From JAWOGN01 sp046496815 (GTDB taxonomy: Bacteria; Desulfobacterota; DSM-4660; Desulfatiglandales; Desulfatiglandaceae), in assembly GCA_046496815.1 (NCBI GenBank), contig JAWOGN010000009.1:1-29350 (forward strand): DNA of 29,350 nt. The letters run 5' to 3'. Position numbers and translations under genes: made by a program. The first letter of the stretch is position 1; every line of letters begins with the position of its first letter. Under the pieces are notes generated by a model, which was not told the DNA's origin, did no database searches, and saw only the letters and a list, made by a program, of their open reading frames with translations. Positions 22,552-29,350 of the stretch are shown piece by piece.

Positions 22552-23451
22552 TCAGGCCTGACGCTTCCGCATAAAAACTTCAAGACGCCCTATTGCCAGC
22601 GACAAGGTGAGGGTCAACATCAGATACAATCCTGTTATGGTAATCCAGACTTCAAAGGTGAGATACGTTGCAGACATCAATTCCATTCCCTGAAAGGTCA
22701 ATTCCTGGATGGAAATGACCGACACGATAGCGGAGTCTTTGACAGTGGATATAAACTGGCCCGCCAATGGAGGAAGAATCCTTTGCGTTGCCTGCGGTAA
22801 TATAATGTAACGCATTTGTTGCCACCAGGACAAACCGAGGGCGTGGGATGCTTCCCATTGCCCCTTCTCGATTGACTCAATCCCTGCCCTGACAATCTCG
22901 GCGATGTAAGCGGCTTCAAAGATCGCCAGTGTCACAAGCGCCGATAGAAACGCAGAAAATCGAGACGGCTGTGCGAAAAAAAACGAGAGCAGTTTCCGGG
23001 TGGTTTCCGATCGTGAGTCGATGAATTGATCCACCCCGAGGAAAGTCATAATCTGGTCACTAAAGAAAAAATAAAAAATAAACACCAAAATAAGCGGAGG
23101 GATGTTTCGCATCAATTCAACGTAGGTCCGCCCGATGAGCCTTTTAAAAAGCTTTTGACTGATTCGGCAAAACCCGATCAACGTGCCGATAATGGTCGCA
23201 AGGATGGTCCCCCATATACTGAGTCGAATGGTGGTAAAGAGTCCTTGCATCAGCAGGCTGGGTACCCACCCTTTTCTGTCTACATCGTAGCGGATGAGGT
23301 ACTGGGGAATGGCCCCCCACTCCCACTTGTAATGAAGGCCGACGGTAACCCGGTATGCGATATAGGCTGTTACCAACAAAACGAAAGAAGCCAGCGCAAT
23401 GTCGAGGGGGTTGATTTTTCTTTTTTTTGAATTCAAAGGCTGCCTTCGCAC
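22552..23451 (-). CDS. polar amino acid ABC transporter permease (second permease)
   Basis: 299 residues. An inner-membrane permease of the His/Glu/Gln/Arg type: first helix at about 17-37, then a periplasmic segment (HYKWEWGAIPQYLIRY) and four more helices. The ATPase-contacting EAA loop reads QWEASHALGLSWWQQM followed by RYIILPQA, and the family string LVFIFYFFFSDQ follows ELMRNIPPL. It pairs with the permease at 25353-26174 to form the channel. The frame opens at GTG 23451, which lacks a clear ribosome site; TTG 23436, with AAGG upstream, is possible. It is the last gene of the operon, behind a GC-rich hairpin. Confidence 0.93.
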   Translation of the reverse strand: MRRQPLNSKKRKINPLDIALASFVLLVTAYIAYRVTVGLHYKWEWGAIPQYLIRYDVDRKGWVPSLLMQGLFTTIRLSIWGTILATIIGTLIGFCRISQKLFKRLIGRTYVELMRNIPPLILVFIFYFFFSDQIMTFLGVDQFIDSRSETTRKLLSFFFAQPSRFSAFLSALVTLAIFEAAYIAEIVRAGIESIEKGQWEASHALGLSWWQQMRYIILPQATQRILPPLAGQFISTVKDSAIVSVISIQELTFQGMELMSATYLTFEVWITITGLYLMLTLTLSLAIGRLEVFMRKRQA

Positions 23452-23463
23452 GAATACTATGAT

Positions 23464-23503
23464 CCGCGGCGCCGGAAAATTTTGTAATCCGAAAACGCCG
23501 CGG
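23464..23503 (-). promoter_or_regulatory. intercistronic hairpin between binding-protein and permease genes
   Basis: CCGCGGCG (23464-23471) pairs perfectly with CGCCGCGG (23496-23503) across a 24-base loop, 16 bases after the binding-protein stop. There is no T tract. Such hairpins after binding-protein genes commonly stabilise the upstream mRNA or limit read-through, keeping the binding protein in excess. Confidence 0.55.
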
Positions 23504-23518
23504 CCTCAAGCGATTTTA

Positions 23519-24352
23519 TTACTTCAGCATGCTTTCCCAGTCCCTTGTCCTGAACCAGTAGGCCTTTCGTTCAGCAAGCCAGCCCTCCGCCTTCACGACC
23601 GTGATCCAGTTGTTGAAGTAGTTAATCGTATCAAAGTCGCCCTTTCTCACGGCGAAACCGATGGGCTCTTGGGTGAATGTTTCCTTCAGCGGCAGGAAAA
23701 GCTTGTCAGGGTGTTTGAGCGCATAAAAGTCGGGCGTCGGGGCGGAACCTACCACGGCATGGGCTTTTCCGTTTATCAGTTCCTGGTAGGCCTGGGATTC
23801 GTCGTCGAATTTACGCAGCTGCGCGTTCGGCATGAACCTTTTTGCTGCAGCCACGGGCGTTGCAGCAAGCCTCAGGGATAGAACTACCTCCGGACGGTTG
23901 AAGTCCTCCAGGGTCTTGAAACCTGCGGCGAGTTCTTTGTGGGCCACTATAGACATCCCCGTGAGGTCATAGGGGATAGTGAAATTTACTTTTAAATTGC
24001 GTTTCGGTAAAATTCCCATACCGCCGATGACCACATCAAATTTGCCGGCGAGCAAAGCCGGAATGATGCCGGCCCATTTGGTGGGGACGAACTCGGCTTT
24101 GACGCCCATGTCTTCAGCGAGCCGGGTGGCCACATCGATTTCAAATCCAATCAGCTTCCCGGTTTTGTCCTTCATGGCCCAAGGTACGAAGGTGGACATC
24201 CCCACTCGAAGGACGCCGCGTTTGAGGACATTTTCTACGGTGCTTTCTTCGACGAGTTGCTGATGAAGCTCCCCCGCCAAAGCCAAGCCGGAAATGCTGA
24301 CAGCCAAAGCAACTCCCATCGTCGCAATGATTAACAACAGCCCTTTTCTCAT
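23519..24352 (-). CDS. polar amino acid ABC transporter substrate-binding protein
   Basis: 277 residues. The Sec signal peptide (about 1-26, ending LALA-GE) directs it to the periplasm. The type II binding-protein fold (SBP_bac_3) is shown by NVLKRGVLRVGMSTFVPWAM, GKLIGFEIDVATRLAEDMGV, FVPTKWAGIIPALLAGKFDV, FTIPYDLTGMSIVA and QAYQELINGKAHAVV. The ligand is a polar amino acid, but which one cannot be told. AAGGAG lies six bases before ATG 24352. It is separated from the upstream ATPase gene by 230 bases that contain the MITE-like element. Confidence 0.93.
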   Translation of the reverse strand: MRKGLLLIIATMGVALAVSISGLALAGELHQQLVEESTVENVLKRGVLRVGMSTFVPWAMKDKTGKLIGFEIDVATRLAEDMGVKAEFVPTKWAGIIPALLAGKFDVVIGGMGILPKRNLKVNFTIPYDLTGMSIVAHKELAAGFKTLEDFNRPEVVLSLRLAATPVAAAKRFMPNAQLRKFDDESQAYQELINGKAHAVVGSAPTPDFYALKHPDKLFLPLKETFTQEPIGFAVRKGDFDTINYFNNWITVVKAEGWLAERKAYWFRTRDWESMLK

Positions 24353-24380
24353 TTTTTTACTCCTTTCTCAATTTTTTGCG

Positions 24381-24555
24381 GTTAATGTTGATGGGCTCGT
24401 AAAAAGTCGGAAACCACACTTTTGTGTCATTCCGGCGAAAGCCGGAATCCGGGAAAAACAAGGACTTCCGGACCCCGGTCGTAGATCCCGCATTCATCGG
24501 GGCTTCCGCCGGGGTGACGGCTTTGATGACTTTTTATGAGTTCATCCATGTTAAC
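24381..24555. mobile_element. 175-base MITE-like inverted-repeat element
   Basis: The ends 24381-24408 and 24528-24555 are inverted copies matching at 22 of 28 positions, including CTCRTAAAAAGTC. Inside is a perfect hairpin, ATTCCGGC-GAAA-GCCGGAAT (24429-24448), and a degenerate counterpart (GGGGCTTCCGCCGGGGTGAC) near the right end. There is no coding sequence. The core and the CTCRTAAAAAGTC end resemble dispersed palindromic repeats common in deltaproteobacterial genomes, as far as I recall. It lies inside the transporter operon, between the ATPase and binding-protein genes. Confidence 0.75.
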
Positions 24556-24582
24556 AGGGTTTGTCGTTGTATCGACCCATAC

Positions 24583-25335
24583 CTAGAGTATCTGACTTAA
24601 AAAACTTTTTGTACGTTCTTTTTTTGGATTATGGAAGATCTGTCTGGGCGTTCCCTCTTCCACAATTCGTCCATCTTCCATAAATACCATCCAATCGCTG
24701 ACCTCACGTGCAAAACCCATTTCATGCGTTACGACGACCATTGTCATGCCTTCAAGCGCCAGTTTTTTCATAACCTCCAGCACCTCACCAATCATCTCGG
24801 GGTCGAGGGCGCTGGTCGCCTCATCGAAAAGCATCACTTTCGGCATCATCGCCAGTGCCCTGGCAATGGCGACGCGCTGCTGTTGGCCGCCGCTGAGTTG
24901 ACTCGGATAGCTTTTCGCTTTCTCTAAAATGCCGACCTTTTGGAGTAGCTCTATCGTTGTTGCGTGTGCTTTCTCTTTCGGTTTTTTTCGGACGAGTCGC
25001 TGAGCCAAACTTACATTTTCCAACACCGTCATATGCGGAAACAGGTTGAACGATTGAAAGACCATCCCAACCTCTTTGCGGATCTCGACTCGGTTCTTCT
25101 TGTTGTAGTCCAGCGGGATGCCGTCAATGACGATTGACCCGCTGTCGATTTCTTCAAGTCCGTTGAGACACCGTAGAAATGTCGATTTACCTGAACCCGA
25201 TGGCCCGATGACCACTACGACCTCGCCGCGACGGATCCGGGTGGAAAAGTCACGAAGGGCGATTACACCATTGGGGAACGTCTTGTTTATCTTCTCAACC
25301 AAAACCACAAAATGCTCCAATGTTTCATCCTGCAT
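24583..25335 (-). CDS. polar amino acid ABC transporter ATPase (GlnQ type)
   Basis: 250 residues. The complete ATP-binding cassette: Walker A GPSGSGKS (44-51), Q-loop VFQSFNLFPHMTVLENV, signature LSGGQQQR (147-154), Walker B VMLFDEATSALDPE with D171/E172, and switch His in VVVTHEM. It drives import through the two permeases at the inner membrane. The start ATG 25335 has AAAGGAA upstream and leaves 17 bases after the permease stop; the longer frame to 25446 would run into the permease gene. The extra C-terminal regulatory domain of some amino-acid importers is absent, normal for GlnQ-like subunits. Confidence 0.95.
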   Translation of the reverse strand: MQDETLEHFVVLVEKINKTFPNGVIALRDFSTRIRRGEVVVVIGPSGSGKSTFLRCLNGLEEIDSGSIVIDGIPLDYNKKNRVEIRKEVGMVFQSFNLFPHMTVLENVSLAQRLVRKKPKEKAHATTIELLQKVGILEKAKSYPSQLSGGQQQRVAIARALAMMPKVMLFDEATSALDPEMIGEVLEVMKKLALEGMTMVVVTHEMGFAREVSDWMVFMEDGRIVEEGTPRQIFHNPKKERTKSFLSQIL

Positions 25336-25352
25336 GAAGGTTCCTTTCGCGC

Positions 25353-26174
25353 CTAGGTTTCGACGCTTAAGCGGTTTTCCATAACTGTGACCATTATGGA
25401 CAGGCTTACCGTAATCGCAAGATATATGGCCGCAATGGTAAACCACATCTCAAAGGCAAGGTACGTTTCCGCAATGATCTCTTGCCCTCTCATGGTCAGA
25501 TCATAAATCGCAATCGTGCTCACCAGTGCGGAATCCTTTACCAACGATACAGCCTGGCTTGTGAGAGGAGGGAGAATACGTCGGATAGCCTGAGGGAGGA
25601 TGATGTAACGGTAGGTATGATAGGTCGTAAGACCCAAACTGTGAGCGGCTTCCCATTGTCCTTTGTGTATGGAAACAATACCGGCGCGAAAAATTTCAGA
25701 GCCATAGGCCCCCTCGAAAAGACTCAAAGCCAGGATGGCAGAAAAAAAACGACTGATATCAAGAATAGGTCCGAGCACGAAATAAATGAAAAAGAGCTGT
25801 ACCAGAAGCGGGGAATTCCGAATGATTTCCAGATATGCTCTTGCCAGCGCCCTTGCCACGTAGGAGTCGGACAGTCGAAAAAGCGCGGTTATCAATCCAA
25901 AACTCAAGGCCAGCAAAAGGCTCAACCCGGTGATCTCGAAGGTGACGATCACGCCATCAATGAGAGGCCCCGCCACCAAACGTTTATCTTCAACAGAAAA
26001 GATGTATTGAGGAACTCGATACCACTGCCAGTTGTAACCAAGTTTCTTGGTGCCGTCAGCGACCAGCCAGGTCAGAGCGCCTATGACACACAAGAATTGA
26101 AGCGTGTCAATCAAAGGAGATCGCCTCAGCTTCCGCCGGGTTTTCCTGGAAAATTTGGAATCGGTCTGTGCCAT
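25353..26174 (-). CDS. polar amino acid ABC transporter permease (first permease)
   Basis: 273 residues. Basic N-terminus, first helix at about 21-40, a periplasmic loop with NWQWYRVPQYIF, then four further helices. The family string YLEIIRNSPLLVQLFFIYFV and the EAA loop QWEAAHSLGLTTYHTYRYII (then LPQA) identify a His/Glu/Gln/Arg-type permease. It is related to but clearly different from the permease at 22552-23451, so the channel is probably a heterodimer. ATG 26174 (MAQTDSKF) is preferred; a GTG at 26210 is in frame but not supported, and no strong ribosome site is seen for either. It is the first gene of the operon, about 175 bases downstream of the predicted transcription start. Confidence 0.92.
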   Translation of the reverse strand: MAQTDSKFSRKTRRKLRRSPLIDTLQFLCVIGALTWLVADGTKKLGYNWQWYRVPQYIFSVEDKRLVAGPLIDGVIVTFEITGLSLLLALSFGLITALFRLSDSYVARALARAYLEIIRNSPLLVQLFFIYFVLGPILDISRFFSAILALSLFEGAYGSEIFRAGIVSIHKGQWEAAHSLGLTTYHTYRYIILPQAIRRILPPLTSQAVSLVKDSALVSTIAIYDLTMRGQEIIAETYLAFEMWFTIAAIYLAITVSLSIMVTVMENRLSVET

Positions 26175-26614
26175 AACAAAGATTCGTAACAATCTGGGAG
26201 CGGGCCGCACATCGAGGCCTCTGGAGAGGAGGCACGGGGCAGGTGGAAGCCCCCAAATTATTGAAACATAACGAACGCCTGAAGTTTAATACAATAGAGA
26301 GATATTTCAAACAGGGTCAGTCAAGAAAAAAGGTGATAACCATGTACAAGCAAATTTAACATAGGGAATGCAAGGTGACGTGTCAAGGGCAAAGGGAGCT
26401 GCTCGGCGCGTCATTCCATGGCGGTATAAGGTTTAGCGGTCAACGGATTCATCTGAATCGCTTCAGGATATGGATTCTCTGTGAGGAGGACGTGTTAGAC
26501 AGTTCCGCAGAGGTAATTTCCGTAAAAGACGGTTGAGCGGACACCCGGGAAAATCTGAATCTCAGTCGCTTACGGATGATTCGGGCGGCGATATAGGTGG
26601 CTCTGAGCTGACTT
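26175..26614. other. intergenic region between the transporter operon and the transglycosylase gene
   Basis: 440 bases with no credible gene. It holds the transporter promoter at 26358-26386 and the downstream side of the transglycosylase gene. I see no strong terminator for that gene (stop at 26615). Confidence 0.6.
26358..26386 (-). promoter_or_regulatory. sigma-70-type promoter of the amino acid transporter operon
   Basis: On the minus strand TTGACA (plus 26381-26386) is followed after exactly 17 bases by TATGTT (plus 26358-26363). The -35 is a perfect consensus and the -10 matches four of six positions. Transcription would start near 26351, giving a leader of about 175 bases before the first permease. 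Confidence 0.6.
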
Positions 26615-27547
26615 CTATTGTCGATAACGTTTGTGATACTCGAAGACCTTTTTTACATAGTACCGGGTCGCTTTATAGGGCGGGACCCCATTATACTTTT
26701 TAACTTTTTTGCTTCCCGCGTTATAGGCCGCCAGAGCCAGTTTGACATCTCCATCAAATTGATTCAAAAGTTGTTTGAAATACTTCACCCCGGCATTGAT
26801 ATTGTGCTCGGGATTGAAGCTATCTTCAACCCCTAAGGCCTTGGCGGTTCCGGGCATCAGCTGCATCAAACCCTTGGCGCCTTTCCCGGAAATTGCCCTG
26901 GGGTTGTAACTGGACTCCGCCATAATAATCGCCTTCACGAGATATGGGTCCACTTGATGGCGGCCTGCGGCCCGGCGAATGATTGAATCGAAAAGACGCT
27001 CGCTTTCGCTCGAAACGCCGGAGAGGGGATCCTCTCCGAATGCAGTGTCGCCATGCTGAGTGGACGAAGATGGGCTGAAAGTGTCATCAAGCAGCTTATT
27101 TGAGATCTTCGCTGAGTCCGGTTGGCGTTTTGCTTGCTCAGATAGGGTCGGCGCGGTCGCGTACTTAGATACCGCCAACAGTTGAGTGCCCTGCTTCATT
27201 TTATCCGGCGGTCTTTGTGGCACTATTTTATGCGTGATTTGTAATGGAGCAATCGGTTGCGTCAAGTCGGTTAAAGGAGGGAGTACCTTCTCGAAAGCAA
27301 CTATTCTATCACCCGGTATGGCTTTATACGCGCAGTTAAGTATCAGTTGAGCAGGTGCGAGGGGCACATCAGGGTAACTTTGGAAGGCGGCGATATTTTT
27401 AGAAAACAGCAAGTCATGCTCTAGAGAATTTCCGGGCGCCGTTCCCTTAGAAAGGTATGGGATCCCCAGCCCTAAGATGATCACCAGCATAATGAGCCAA
27501 AGCGCCAGATCCACCAAAGCTGAATTTATGGGCGATGCGTCCTCCAT
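26615..27547 (-). CDS. membrane-anchored lytic transglycosylase (SLT family)
   Basis: 310 residues. An N-terminal membrane helix (about 11-31) anchors it to the inner membrane facing the periplasm. A low-complexity Pro/Ser/Thr-rich spacer (about 85-180) places the SLT domain (about 185-305) at a distance. The catalytic Glu211 is in MAESSYNPRAISG, followed by GAKGLMQLMPGTAK, HNINAGVKYF and AAYNAGSKKVKKYNGVPPY. It cleaves the MurNAc-GlcNAc bond with 1,6-anhydro product formation and so acts in cell-wall turnover or in passage of envelope structures. AAGGT lies before ATG 27547. The long spacer is longer than in minimal family members. No operon partner is adjacent. Confidence 0.93.
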   Translation of the reverse strand: MEDASPINSALVDLALWLIMLVIILGLGIPYLSKGTAPGNSLEHDLLFSKNIAAFQSYPDVPLAPAQLILNCAYKAIPGDRIVAFEKVLPPLTDLTQPIAPLQITHKIVPQRPPDKMKQGTQLLAVSKYATAPTLSEQAKRQPDSAKISNKLLDDTFSPSSSTQHGDTAFGEDPLSGVSSESERLFDSIIRRAAGRHQVDPYLVKAIIMAESSYNPRAISGKGAKGLMQLMPGTAKALGVEDSFNPEHNINAGVKYFKQLLNQFDGDVKLALAAYNAGSKKVKKYNGVPPYKATRYYVKKVFEYHKRYRQ

Positions 27548-28280
27548 GGCTGACCTTTATTTTGGAAAAGGTGTTTTTGGCCCGAAGTTACCTTTTTTCA
27601 ATTTTGGCGGGGTGCTTATTCCTTTTTACGGCGTATTGAGAGATTGTTCGAATCGGTAATCGACCTTTCAATTTATGATTCTTCTCAGAAAAAAAATGAA
27701 TGTCTGACCACCCCAAGCCACTAAAGCTTAAAGCTCAGCGAAAATTGTGCCAGCATATTTCAATCAGATATTAATAATAATTACAAAACGTTAAATGATA
27801 CTCGAGACACCCGGAATATAGGAAAATACCACTTCAGTGCGGAACATAAGTGCTACATTTTGGTAAATAATTACACATTTATCAGGCGGGTTCACGAGGA
27901 GATCGTGCGATTGGGGTTCATCAGGATGGGTGGTGGGAAGACGGCGACACGTAAACGCTCTCCCAAAAGGCTTCAACTTTCAGATTCCCGTTTAAGGGCC
28001 CCCCCGGTCAGAACGGGCGCCCGATCTTTTTGTGATTGGTCGGATATCGGCGCTTCCGGCTTGCACGGGACTGACGGAAAAAGACGTTTTTCGACTTATT
28101 TGCATCCATCCGCTTCAGATGCCTAACGCTTCGATTCATTTACCCTGAAAAAGCGTAAATCTGTTTGCGGATGCAGGGCAATTTTCCTCCGAATGCAACC
28201 GCACCGCATCGCTTTTGATGGCTTTTTTTGTCTCCAGTTTCCATGCGTGGCCGAATCCAAAATCTCGGGATCCGATTTCG
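27548..28280. other. 733-base gene-poor region
   Basis: No reading frame here has a ribosome site plus plausible protein sequence. 27690-27890 is AT-rich (with runs like AATAATAATTAC). 27980-28020 has G/C runs with an imperfect GGGC/GCCC palindrome. The right part holds the inverted repeat at 28101-28175. It may contain the promoter of the transglycosylase and the terminator of the FN3-like gene, but neither is clear. Confidence 0.55.
28101..28175. repeat. interrupted inverted repeat downstream of the FN3-like gene
   Basis: Arms pair in three blocks: TGCATCC (28101-28107) with GGATGCA (28169-28175), CAGAT (28116-28120) with ATCTG (28159-28163), and ACGCTT (28126-28131) with AAGCGT (28151-28156), around a 19-base loop. 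The bulged, interrupted form suggests a folded single strand or RNA. Part of the left arm recurs at 28623-28641, on the other side of the FN3-like gene. Confidence 0.5.
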
Positions 28281-28589
28281 CTATATCGTTTCAACGATGA
28301 GGTCGGTCGGCGCATCGGGCGCGGTGAAATCAAACGGGGCGGAAAACTTGGCCATGTCGGATTCATTTCCGATGTGATCGACCGCAGTGACGCCCAGTTC
28401 AATGTCGCCGGCAACCATCGGAAAAGAGGGAACTTCGTCGGGTAAAATGACCTCGGTTACGTTGCCGATGTCGGCAAATTCGGACGCGTAGTCGGCTGCC
28501 TGACCCACTGCCCAGTAGAGTCTATAGCCAACTACCCCGGCGGAATTAGAGGGGTTCCAACGGACTTTCCGCTTACGGATTTTTGACAT
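28281..28589 (-). CDS. small fibronectin type III-like protein
   Basis: 102 residues, apparently a single FN3-like beta sandwich. The signs are RKVRWNPSNSAGVVGYRLYW near the N-terminus (the W...Y pattern), VTEVILPDE in the middle, DIELGVTAVDHIGNESD (the usual V-A-V-D-x-x-G-N-E-S strand) and a C-terminal SAPFDFTAPDAPTDLIVET that looks like the linker to a following FN3 repeat. No signal peptide or membrane segment is seen. AAGGAGG eight bases before ATG 28589 makes translation very likely. It could be an independent small protein or a fragment of a multi-repeat surface protein, but upstream sequence shows no remains of one. Function unknown. Confidence 0.75.
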   Translation of the reverse strand: MSKIRKRKVRWNPSNSAGVVGYRLYWAVGQAADYASEFADIGNVTEVILPDEVPSFPMVAGDIELGVTAVDHIGNESDMAKFSAPFDFTAPDAPTDLIVETI

Positions 28590-28907
28590 TGTTTTGCCTC
28601 CTTATAATCAACAATAAAACGGTTTGCATCCGGCTTCAGATCACGCCGGCTTGGTGTCTTACCCGGAGAAAATGACATGCCAAAGCCTCGAGAGCGCTTG
28701 ATCTGTCTTGGTGTTTTAATATACCCGTCTTAGCTTCACAGTCAACGGATTTCTGATCGCTTCGGTTTGCTGAAGCGCGAAAGGGCTTACAGGGGACGGA
28801 TATGGTTTTTGGGAAGTGTTTTTCTGCGGATGTGCTCGCCCCAGGCTTAAAAATTTCCAAGACCTGCGGGTCGCGGTGGTATAACCTCGAATCGTTGTCG
28901 TCGAGAC
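28590..28907. other. intergenic region upstream of the FN3-like gene
   Basis: 318 bases with no credible gene. It contains the FN3 ribosome site, a hairpin CCGGC/GCCGG (28630-28634 with 28645-28649), a 6-base-stem hairpin CGCTTC/GAAGCG (28758-28777), and the copy of TTTGCATCC-GCTTCAGAT at 28623-28641. No riboswitch class could be recognised. Confidence 0.5.
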
Positions 28908-29165
28908 TTAGAAATTGACGACATCCTCCTCATCCAAGTCGCCCAAAATGCGTTTTGCAATCCGGAACACCAGCCAGAACACCAAACCCAAACACAGGGT
29001 TCCTGCCAGTATCGGGACCCAAAAGCCGACTTGATCCGTATGGATGAAACCGATCCAAACAGAGGCTACAGAAAAAAAGCCCAAAAATGCAGCGACAAGA
29101 CCGCATATAATGATGAGCGCCCAGCCCCGGACTTTCTTAAATCCTAAGGCGTGTTTCGAGGTCAT
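28908..29165 (-). CDS. small two-helix membrane protein
   Basis: 85 residues: a basic start (KHALGFKKVRG), two membrane helices (about 15-39 and 47-69) joined by a short loop, and an acidic tail (GDLDEEDVVNF). The positive-inside pattern puts both ends in the cytosol. ATG 29165 overlaps the dnaA stop by ATGA, so it is translated with dnaA. I do not recognise a family. The acidic C-terminal tail could contact a cytosolic partner; this is only a guess. Confidence 0.75.
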   Translation of the reverse strand: MTSKHALGFKKVRGWALIIICGLVAAFLGFFSVASVWIGFIHTDQVGFWVPILAGTLCLGLVFWLVFRIAKRILGDLDEEDVVNF

Positions 29166-29350
29166 GGTTTCATGTTCTCAATCTTGCGGCTGAGGAACTC
29201 CAGTTGGCGGCGCATCTTTTCATCGCGCTTCATCTGATGCTCCACCAGCTCCGATGCGTAGATCACCGCAGAATGACTCCGGCTGATGGTTTTGGCGATT
29301 TCCTGAATGGTCTCATCGGTATAGCGCCGACACAAATACACATAGATGTT
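29162..29350 (-). CDS. dnaA: DnaA C-terminal DNA-binding domain (gene continues beyond window)
   Basis: 62 codons plus stop, read into the window from the right edge, so only the 3' end is present. The residues YLCRRYTDETIQEIAKTISR and then SHSAVIYASELVE are DnaA domain IV, the helix-turn-helix that binds DnaA boxes. The usual signature DHSTV reads SHSAV here, a pattern I associate with deltaproteobacterial DnaA. The tail RRQLEFLSRKIENMKP ends the protein in the normal place. A stand-alone DnaA-domain protein cannot be excluded without the rest. dnaN does not follow, unlike the classic dnaA-dnaN order. Confidence 0.8.
   Translation of the reverse strand, partial: NIYVYLCRRYTDETIQEIAKTISRSHSAVIYASELVEHQMKRDEKMRRQLEFLSRKIENMKP

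Noticed and set aside
27690..27890. Replication origin near dnaA because of the AT-rich stretch
   Set aside because: No TTATCCACA-like DnaA boxes could be found by eye on either strand; AT-richness alone is not enough.
27860..28126. 88-codon open frame on the plus strand in the gene-poor region
   Set aside because: No ribosome site, an amino acid composition like translated non-coding DNA (many Arg, Ser, Gly), and part of it runs over the inverted repeat.
28101..28175. Possible integron attC site (GTTAGGC on the minus strand inside a bulged inverted repeat near a small gene)
   Set aside because: The GTTAGGC-type core is in the middle of the arm instead of at the outer end, no second core site is placed to pair with it, and no integrase or cassette array is seen.
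28590..28700. Cyclic di-GMP riboswitch upstream of the FN3-like gene
   Set aside because: A hairpin and a GATGCAAACC stretch are present, but the GNRA tetraloop-receptor and conserved core of the GEMM class do not fit.

Overview
The window looks like chromosomal DNA of a Gram-negative, probably sulfate-reducer-type Desulfobacterota (deltaproteobacterial) organism. The signs are outer-membrane lipoproteins, a YdbH-type intermembrane protein, an uroporphyrinogen methyltransferase/synthase fusion beside hemC, a SLT transglycosylase and a DnaA C-terminus. This is inference from gene content; there is no rRNA in the window. I see no tRNA, CRISPR array, prophage or transposase gene.

Layout. (1) 1-2471, plus strand: the 3' part of a GAF-type sensor histidine kinase, then a receiver-GAF-class III nucleotide cyclase, so a phosphorelay probably ends in cAMP. 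(2) 2498-5894, minus strand: ispD, hemC and cobA-hemD, for isoprenoid precursor and tetrapyrrole synthesis. A strong intrinsic terminator at 5949-5993 separates them from a small protein with two Rho_N-like motifs (6012-6551). (3) 6793-13550, minus strand: a very compact operon of six genes (LysM/SPOR lipoprotein, phosphohexomutase, coaBC, family 4 uracil-DNA glycosylase, nfeD, slipin). Successive genes overlap by 4-11 bases or are 15 bases apart. (4) 13921-19526, plus strand: a lipoprotein aminopeptidase overlaps a 1086-residue YdbH/AsmA-like protein. This is followed by a lipoprotein that appears to fuse YnbE- and YdbL-like parts, and then by an exported YidD. This is the cell-envelope block and the most interesting part of the window.

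(5) 19542-20444, minus strand: an FHA-GAF protein, followed by about 700 bases without a gene that hold a nested hairpin and a 13-base direct repeat. (6) 21158-26174: a class III aminotransferase with a five-cysteine insertion (plus strand) converges on a four-gene polar amino acid ABC transporter operon (minus strand). That operon has a good sigma-70-type promoter, a 175-base MITE-like inverted-repeat element between the ATPase and binding-protein genes, and a GC-rich hairpin between the binding-protein and last permease genes. (7) 26615-29350, minus strand: a membrane-anchored SLT transglycosylase; a gene-poor stretch; a small fibronectin-III-like protein with related repeats on both sides; a two-helix membrane protein; and the 3' end of dnaA, which overlaps that membrane protein by ATGA.

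The best candidates for something under-described are the YdbH plus YnbE-YdbL fusion set beside an exported YidD, the FN3-like cassette next to dnaA, and the Rho_N-motif protein with an inverted repeat in its leader. No complete new defence or mobile system is visible.
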